Origin: Acidimicrobiaceae bacterium
GTDB lineage: Bacteria > Actinomycetota > Acidimicrobiia > Acidimicrobiales > Ilumatobacteraceae
Direction: 5' to 3'
Assembly (NCBI GenBank): GCA_003154135.1
Contig: PMCN01000128.1
Coordinates: forward strand, 10,504 to 29,705
Length of the DNA stretch: 19,202 nt
Shown here: positions 14,290 through 19,202 of the stretch, one piece after another
Layout of the letters: each line of letters opens with the position of its first letter
Numbering within the stretch: position 1 is the first letter of the stretch
The notes under the pieces: generated by a model
Databases searched by the model: none
Told to the model about the DNA's origin: nothing
Seen by the model: only the letters and a program-made list of their open reading frames with translations
Program-made: the position numbers and the translations under genes

Positions 14290-16217
14290 TGTGGGTGCAC
14301 TGGCGCTCTGCCGACGAGGAGGCTCGGTGGGCGCGGCGCATCACCGTCGTCGCAACCGTCGTGTTCCTGCTCGTCGTGTGCCGCTGGCGGCCGTGGGAGC
14401 TGTTCGACAGGGGCGGCTTCAGCACCGACTTCTACGACGCGCAGGCCAGGGCGTTCTGGCACCTGCGACTCGATGTGCCCGCTGCGGTGGCAGGCCCGGA
14501 GGGCTTCCTCATCGGCGGCAAGACGTACCTGTACTACGGGCCCACGCTCGCCGTCGCGCGCATGCCGTTCGTGCTGCTCGGCCACGGCATCGACGGCCGG
14601 CTCTCGCGGTTGTCGATCACCGCCGGCTTCGCAGTGGCGCTCACGGCCACCTTCCACCTCGCCCGCGCCGTGCGCGAGGCGCTCGCCCTCTCCTCCGCCC
14701 CCTCCCCCGGCCCCTCCCCCGCCCCCGCCCACTCCCCCTCCCCCGCACCCCGTCGCACCAGCCTGCTCATCGCGGCCGTCGCGTGCTCGCCGGTGCTGTA
14801 CCTCGCCGGCTGGAACAGCGTGTACGACGAGACCGAGATGTGGGCCTGCGCACTCATGCTCTGCACGCTCGTGTTCGCCGTGCGGCTCTGGCGCGAACCA
14901 TCCCCACGACTGCTCGCCGTGGCCGGCGCGTTCGGCGTCGCGACGGTGCTCACCCGCGCCTCGGTGGGTTTCGGGGCGCTCGCCGCAGTGGCACTGGTGG
15001 CGGCCACCACGTGGCGCACCCGCCCGCGCATCGCCCTCGGCGGCATCGCGGTCGCCGTGGGCGGCTTCGCGGTGAACTCGGTGGTCACGTTCGCCAAGGT
15101 GGGCTCCTGGCTCGACCTCCCCGCTGCACGGCAGGTGCTCTCGCTGCAGAACTCCGACCGTGCCGCGTGGTTCGCCGGCAACGGCGGCAGCTTCTTCAGC
15201 ACGCGCTTCCTGCCCACCACGCTCGTGCAGTACCTGCGGCCCGACGCCGTACGCATCGAGCGGCTCGTCCCCTTCATCCGCTTCCCCCCGGCCGCACACG
15301 TCTTCGGCAGCTACCGGCTCGAGGGCAACACACCCTCCTCGTCGCTGCCGGTGTCGGCCACCCTGCTGGTGGTGCTGGCCGTCTGCGGTGTCGTGCTGGC
15401 CGTGCGGCGCCGTGCCTGGGTGCCGCTCGGCCTCATGGCGGCCGCCGCGCTCGCCGCCGCGCCGAGCTTCCTCATCGGCTTCGTCGCCAACCGCTACCTC
15501 ACCGACATGGTGCCGATGCTGGTGGTGCCGGCGGCCGTGGCCACCGCATGCATGGCCTCACCCGCTCGTCGCCACGCAGCTGTTGCGGCGTGGGGGGCGC
15601 TGGTGGTGTGGGGCACCTGGACCAACGTTGCGCTCGCCACCTGGACCCAGAACTTGAAGGAGCCCGGCTTCACCGAGATGCGCTACGCCATCGACGGTGC
15701 CGTCTTCGGCGGTGCGCCGCCGTCGGTGGTGCAGCTGGCCGACACGCCGGTGGTACCCCGCGACGGCGTGGTGGCCGTCGACGGCCCGTGTGACGGCCTC
15801 TACATCGCAGAGCAGGGCCATTGGGTGGCACTCGAACGCGCCGACGGCATCCGCCAGTTGGTGGGCCACGTGACGCTCGGCGACACCCCGCTCGTGCTCG
15901 TCGATGCCGGCGAGGGCACGGTGGTGCTCACGCCCTCCGGCCCGGCCGGCTCCCGCACCGTGGTGGTCTCGTACCAGCCCGTCGGCGGCGAAGCCGTCAC
16001 CGGGCAGCCGGTGCGCGTCGCCGACGACCACCCCGCGATCGCGCTCGTGGCCGACCACGTGGCAGGCGGTCTCTCGGTGGTGCTCGACGGGCAGCAGGCG
16101 CTGTTCAGCTTCGCTGCCCCGACGCTGGAGGGTGCCACCATCGGCGACGCCTTCGCGCCACGCTCCGGCACCAGCAGCACACCCATCTGCGACGACCTCA
16201 CGAAGGCCTCGCGATAG
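14289..16217 (+). CDS. GT-C-like polytopic membrane glycosyltransferase with C-terminal extracytoplasmic domain
   Basis: A 642-residue membrane protein, not assigned to a named enzyme. After the first helix (about 18-31) comes RGGFSTDFYDAQARAFWHLRLDVP (41-64 region) with acidic Asp47 and Asp50, then GGKTYLYYGPTLAVARMP; an acidic first loop followed by a Y-G-P motif is characteristic of GT-C glycosyltransferases. About nine more hydrophobic spans run to roughly residue 460. The final 150 residues are soluble and probably beta-rich, with Cys501 and Cys634 as a possible disulfide. A Pro/Ser/Ala tract (135-154) interrupts a loop between helices. The start shares one base with the upstream stop, and the stop shares a base with the next GTG, so translation is probably coupled. 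By context it would use the lipid-linked sugar made by a neighbouring GT2. Confidence is good for GT-C type, low for substrate. Confidence 0.72.
   Translation: MWVHWRSADEEARWARRITVVATVVFLLVVCRWRPWELFDRGGFSTDFYDAQARAFWHLRLDVPAAVAGPEGFLIGGKTYLYYGPTLAVARMPFVLLGHGIDGRLSRLSITAGFAVALTATFHLARAVREALALSSAPSPGPSPAPAHSPSPAPRRTSLLIAAVACSPVLYLAGWNSVYDETEMWACALMLCTLVFAVRLWREPSPRLLAVAGAFGVATVLTRASVGFGALAAVALVAATTWRTRPRIALGGIAVAVGGFAVNSVVTFAKVGSWLDLPAARQVLSLQNSDRAAWFAGNGGSFFSTRFLPTTLVQYLRPDAVRIERLVPFIRFPPAAHVFGSYRLEGNTPSSSLPVSATLLVVLAVCGVVLAVRRRAWVPLGLMAAAALAAAPSFLIGFVANRYLTDMVPMLVVPAAVATACMASPARRHAAVAAWGALVVWGTWTNVALATWTQNLKEPGFTEMRYAIDGAVFGGAPPSVVQLADTPVVPRDGVVAVDGPCDGLYIAEQGHWVALERADGIRQLVGHVTLGDTPLVLVDAGEGTVVLTPSGPAGSRTVVVSYQPVGGEAVTGQPVRVADDHPAIALVADHVAGGLSVVLDGQQALFSFAAPTLEGATIGDAFAPRSGTSSTPICDDLTKASR
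14691..14751 (+). repeat. C-rich low-complexity tract encoding a Pro/Ser/Ala linker
   Basis: From 14698 to 14751 there are nine runs of three to five C separated by one to three bases. It encodes the PSPGPSPAPAHSPSPAP stretch of the GT-C-like protein. The minus strand is G-run rich and meets the simple pattern for several G-quadruplexes; the plus strand could form an i-motif. Composition is unlike the flanking coding sequence. Confidence 0.85.
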
Positions 16218-16951
16218 TGTCGCCGCCGGTGTCCGCCGAATCCCTGTCCCCGCTCGAGCAGCAGCAACTGCACGTCGCCGATCCAGCAGCGGAGACCTTC
16301 TGGCACCGGGTGCGCTTCCGATTGGTCGCCGCGATGGCCATCGACTCGGGCGCCACCGCCGTGCTCGACATCGGGGCCGGCTCTGGGCTGCTCGGCGACT
16401 GGCTGCACCGCCACCACCCCGAGCTCGGCTACCGCTTCGAGGAGCTGTCGCCCGCGCTCGACAGCGACCTCGCCGCACGGTTCGGCGCCGACGCCCGCGG
16501 CGACGGCGGGCCCATCGCGGCCGACACGTTCGTGGTGATGCTCGACGTGCTCGAGCACATCGCCGACGATGCCGGCGCCCTCCACGAACTGCTCGCCCGC
16601 ATGTCGCCGGGCGGACGCGCCGCCATCACGGTGCCGGCCCTGCAGTGGGCGTTCTCGTCGTGGGACGACGCGCTCGGCCACCAGCGCCGCTACTCGCGCG
16701 CGAGGCTTCGCGCGCTGGCATCAGCGTGCGGGTTCCGAGTGGTGAGCGCGGCATACCTGTTCCCCGAGCTGCTCCCGCTCCTGCCGGTCCGCATGCTGCG
16801 CAAGGGTGCTCGTGCCGACGTCGACTTCCCGCGGTTCGGCGCCGCCGTCACCCGCGTCGGCGAAGCGATCGGCAACACCACCACCCGCCTGCGCAGGGCC
16901 TGGCCCGCGGGCACATCGGTGGTCGTCCTGTTGGAGAAGCCGGCACCGTGA
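16217..16951 (+). CDS. Class I SAM-dependent methyltransferase
   Basis: A 244-residue soluble methyltransferase. The SAM-binding motif is VLDIGAGSGLLGDW (49-62), followed by an acidic residue in RFEELSP, the motif IV-like FVVMLDVLEHIADD, and SPGGRAAITVPAL. The SSWDDALGHQRRYSRARLRAL segment is typical of small methyltransferases found beside GT2 genes in envelope glycan clusters. The GTG at 16217 overlaps the preceding stop by one base (TAGTG); a second in-frame GTG at 16229 would shorten it by four residues, and there is no sequence basis for a firm choice. The stop overlaps the next gene by 4 bp. Likely substrates are a sugar, a glycolipid or a polyprenyl-linked intermediate, but nothing in the sequence decides this. 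Confidence 0.85.
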   Translation: MSPPVSAESLSPLEQQQLHVADPAAETFWHRVRFRLVAAMAIDSGATAVLDIGAGSGLLGDWLHRHHPELGYRFEELSPALDSDLAARFGADARGDGGPIAADTFVVMLDVLEHIADDAGALHELLARMSPGGRAAITVPALQWAFSSWDDALGHQRRYSRARLRALASACGFRVVSAAYLFPELLPLLPVRMLRKGARADVDFPRFGAAVTRVGEAIGNTTTRLRRAWPAGTSVVVLLEKPAP

Positions 16952-17823
16952 CCATCTGGGTGGTCTCCCCGATGCTGCACGACACCGAGAGCTTCGAGCG
17001 TCTCCGTGCCGAGATCCTGCAGACGTGCGCAGCCGCCGGCGAGACGCGCCCTCTGCGGTTCGTGGTCATCGACGACTCGGCCGGCACCGATGCCGAGGTG
17101 CGGCGACTCGATGCTCTCGACGATGTCACCGTGATGACGCCACCGTTCAACCTCGGTCACCAGCGGGCCATCGTGTACGCCCTGCGAGCGCTCGCGCCCG
17201 AACTGGCCGACGACGACGTGGTGGTCACCATGGACTCCGACGGCGAGGACCAACCCGCCGACGTGCCCCGCCTGCTCGCCGCGCTCGATCACGACCAGGT
17301 GCCGCTGGTGCTCGCCGAGCGCACGAAGCGCTCCGAGCCGCTGTCGTTCCGCCTGATGTACCTGTTCTTCCGCATGTTCTTCTGGGTGCTCACGGGCACC
17401 ACCGTGCAGTCGGGCAACTTCGCGTGCCAGCGTGGCGCGTCGCTGAAGGCCACCATCAACCACCCCAGCTTCGACCTCTGCTACTCCTCGACGCTGCTCG
17501 CCCTGCGACGCCCCACCACGTCGGTGCCCTGTGCCCGCGGCACTCGCTTCGCCGGCAGCTCGCGCATGAACCGCTACTCGCTCATCGCCCACGGCATCCG
17601 CATGCTGCTCCCGCTCTCGGAACGCATCGCGGTGCGCTTCCTGGTGCTCGCAGCAGCGTCGTTCGCGGCACTCGCCGCGCTGGTGGTGCTCATGTTCACC
17701 CATACGGTGCGCCTCACCGGGAACACCGCCTTCGTACCCGTCACCCTTGTCGTCACCGTGCTCTTCATTGTCAGCTTCGTCGGCTTCGTCACCCTGTTCT
17801 CCGGCCTTCGCGGGCAGTCATGA
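16948..17823 (+). CDS. GT2 glycosyltransferase with two C-terminal membrane helices (GtrB/polyprenyl-P type)
   Basis: A 291-residue protein: N-terminal GT-A domain, then two membrane helices at about 228-252 and 262-285, the layout of GtrB/DPMS-like bactoprenol glucosyl transferases. Motifs include FVVIDDSAGTD, FNLGHQRAIVYALRAL (67-82) and Asp96-Ser-Asp98 in MDSDGEDQPADVPRLL, the metal-binding acidic pair followed by the 'QP-D-P-L' signature of the group. SGNFACQRGASL and SRMNRYSLIAHGIRML resemble the membrane-proximal region of the family. It would load a hexose onto polyprenyl phosphate. The GTG at 16948 overlaps the methyltransferase stop by 4 bp (GTGA), and its own stop overlaps the next ATG by 4 bp. 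The following GT-C-like gene is the natural candidate to use its product. Confidence 0.87.
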   Translation: MTIWVVSPMLHDTESFERLRAEILQTCAAAGETRPLRFVVIDDSAGTDAEVRRLDALDDVTVMTPPFNLGHQRAIVYALRALAPELADDDVVVTMDSDGEDQPADVPRLLAALDHDQVPLVLAERTKRSEPLSFRLMYLFFRMFFWVLTGTTVQSGNFACQRGASLKATINHPSFDLCYSSTLLALRRPTTSVPCARGTRFAGSSRMNRYSLIAHGIRMLLPLSERIAVRFLVLAAASFAALAALVVLMFTHTVRLTGNTAFVPVTLVVTVLFIVSFVGFVTLFSGLRGQS

Positions 17824-19202
17824 CCCTCACCGAACCCGTCCAGTTCCCCGACACGCCCCGCGACCCGAGCCGACACACGAATCGCGACACGAATCGCGAC
17901 ACGACTGATGCCGGCGACGGGCCAGGCAGGGTGGTGCGCGCCGTGCTCGTCGCCGCCGTGGTGGCACCGATCGTGGTGGCCGTGGTGCGCGCACTCGCCC
18001 ATCACTACATCCCCCTCAGCGACGACGCGCTGCTGTTCATCCGCGCCGCCGACGTGGGCACGCGGCACCATCCATGGCTCGGCTCGTGGACCTCTGCGTC
18101 GCTGAGCGTCGGCGAGAACATGAACAACCCGGGGCCGATCTATCAAGACCTCATCGCGCCGTTCGCGAAGATCTTCAGCCCCGGGCCAGCCGCAGCCATC
18201 GGCGTGGGTGCCGTCAACGCCGCCGTTGTGGTGGCCATCAGTGCCACTGCTCGGCGCATCGGCGGGTGGGGCCTGCAGCGCTGGATGCTCGTCGCCACGG
18301 CGGCGCTCACCTGGACCATGGGCAGCGAGCTGCTCTACGACATCTGGCAGGCGCATGCACTGATGCTGCCCTTCCTGTGGTTCCTCGTGCTGCTGCTCGG
18401 TGCGACGGTGGGGCGCACGTGGTGCATCCCCTGGGCCGTCGGCGTGGCCTCGCTGCTCGTGCAGACCCACATCAGCTACGCCTACATCCTGGCGCTCATC
18501 ACCCCGGTCGCCGTGGTGATCTACGCCCTCGACCACCGCCCACTCCGCTTCTCCCGCGCCGCGCTCACCGGCGGCACGGCCGTCACCTCGTACGTCGTGT
18601 TCCTCGTGCTCTGGTTGCAACCGTTCATCGAGGAGCTGTTCGGCGCCGGACGCGGCAACCTCACCCGCCTCGCCTCCAACGCCGGCGGTGGGTCGCTGCA
18701 CCTCGGGTTCCAGCAAGGCGCTTCCATCACTGCCGCGATCGTGGCCCTGCCGCCGTGGTGGCTCCGATCCGGCTTCACCACCACCGTGCCCATCACCGCG
18801 GTCACCCAGGGGCCGCACGGCCAGCAGATCGTGGTACCGGGTCTGCCCAGCACGCTCGCCGCCGTGGGCGCGCTGGCCGTCCTCCTGGCGCTGCTCGTGG
18901 GCCTGGCCTGGCTCGCCCACCGATCAGGTCTCGCGCTGCAGGCGCGCGCCTGCGCCGTCGCAGCCGTGTGCGTCGCGGCCACGGTGGTCGCGTTGGGCAT
19001 GCTCACCGTGGGCATCGTGGGCTTCGCACCCCACCACATCCGCTTCCTGTGGCCACTAGCAATCTTCGTGCAGATGGTGGCGCTGTGGACCGCGCTCGCG
19101 CTCGTCTCGCTGCACATCGACAACGTCAACTGGCACCGCTCGCTCGACGCGGTCGCCGTGGCCACGATGCTGCTGCTCGTCGGGCTCAACCTGAGCTTCG
19201 AC
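17820..19202 (+). CDS. GT-C-like polytopic membrane protein, C-terminus beyond window
   Basis: The frame is open from the ATG at 17820 (ATGA overlap with the upstream stop) to the last base, giving 461 residues with no stop. A polar N-terminal tail of about 38 residues contains a TNRD tandem repeat. A helix (about 39-60) leads to HHYIPLSDDALLFIRAADVG, with Asp68 and Asp69 in the first loop, and then GENMNNPGPIYQDLIAPF (98-115). Acidic residues after helix 1 and an N-x-P-G-P motif are what GT-C glycosyltransferases of this loose type show. At least eight further hydrophobic spans follow, with VQTHISYAYIL and GFAPHHIRFLWP as polar interruptions. It closes the visible operon and would use polyprenyl-phosphate sugars if the GT-C assignment is right. 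No enzyme name can be given. Confidence 0.72.
   Translation, partial: MTLTEPVQFPDTPRDPSRHTNRDTNRDTTDAGDGPGRVVRAVLVAAVVAPIVVAVVRALAHHYIPLSDDALLFIRAADVGTRHHPWLGSWTSASLSVGENMNNPGPIYQDLIAPFAKIFSPGPAAAIGVGAVNAAVVVAISATARRIGGWGLQRWMLVATAALTWTMGSELLYDIWQAHALMLPFLWFLVLLLGATVGRTWCIPWAVGVASLLVQTHISYAYILALITPVAVVIYALDHRPLRFSRAALTGGTAVTSYVVFLVLWLQPFIEELFGAGRGNLTRLASNAGGGSLHLGFQQGASITAAIVALPPWWLRSGFTTTVPITAVTQGPHGQQIVVPGLPSTLAAVGALAVLLALLVGLAWLAHRSGLALQARACAVAAVCVAATVVALGMLTVGIVGFAPHHIRFLWPLAIFVQMVALWTALALVSLHIDNVNWHRSLDAVAVATMLLLVGLNLSFD
17877..17906 (+). repeat. 12-bp tandem repeat encoding TNRD units
   Basis: ACGAATCGCGAC occurs at 17877-17888 and 17889-17900, followed by a partial third unit beginning ACGACT. 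It encodes TNRDTNRDT at residues 20-28 in the predicted cytoplasmic tail of the last gene. Being 12 bp, gain or loss of units keeps frame. Confidence 0.9.

Noticed and set aside
17574..18920. 448-codon minus-strand frame at the right end
   Set aside because: Antisense shadow of the GT2 and last GT-C-like genes; product is His/Gly/Glu/Arg-rich without motifs.

Overview
The base composition (GC-rich, strong third-position bias), actinobacterial-looking promoters (TANNNT -10 elements, several only 6-9 bases before a start codon) and the gene families present point to a high-GC actinobacterium. The AftD-type arabinosyltransferase together with the general style of the membrane glycosyltransferases suggests the Acidimicrobiia (Ilumatobacter-like), but that placement is inference. 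No mobile element, RNA gene, CRISPR array or phage gene is visible.

Layout. Positions 1-2082 are ordinary metabolism and repair: the tail of an oligopeptide ABC-transporter ATPase, an opposing enoyl-CoA hydratase-family gene and a HhH-GPD (AlkA-like) DNA glycosylase. From 2130 to the right edge every gene looks like cell-envelope glycan assembly. 2130-7546 (+) is a two-gene unit: a PIG-V-like mannosyltransferase and a very large AftD-like arabinofuranosyltransferase with two discoidin-like modules. 7550-10853 (-) is a GT39-like glycosyltransferase followed by an acyltransferase-3/SGNH O-acyltransferase. 10915-11649 (+) is a polyprenol-phosphate-sugar synthase-like GT2. 11621-12754 (-) is a second acyltransferase-3 protein. 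12841 to beyond 19202 (+) is a tightly overlapped operon: GT2-methyltransferase fusion, GT-C-like membrane protein, methyltransferase, GT2 with two C-terminal membrane helices, and another GT-C-like membrane protein cut by the window edge.

How it may work together. Five polytopic GT-C-type enzymes (which normally use polyprenyl-phosphate sugars outside the membrane) sit with three GT2 enzymes of the kind that make such donors. Three times a GT2 gene is directly beside a GT-C gene. Two O-acyltransferases and two methyltransferase domains would decorate the product. The reading I favour is a locus for a surface arabinan/mannan-like polysaccharide or lipoglycan, or for protein glycosylation. Substrates cannot be read from the sequence.

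Small-scale features worth attention are probable leaderless promoters, a shared GGTNACC dyad in three promoter regions, two in-frame 12-bp tandem repeats at the N-termini of membrane glycosyltransferases, a C-rich tract with quadruplex potential, and three tail-to-tail gene pairs with no room for terminators.
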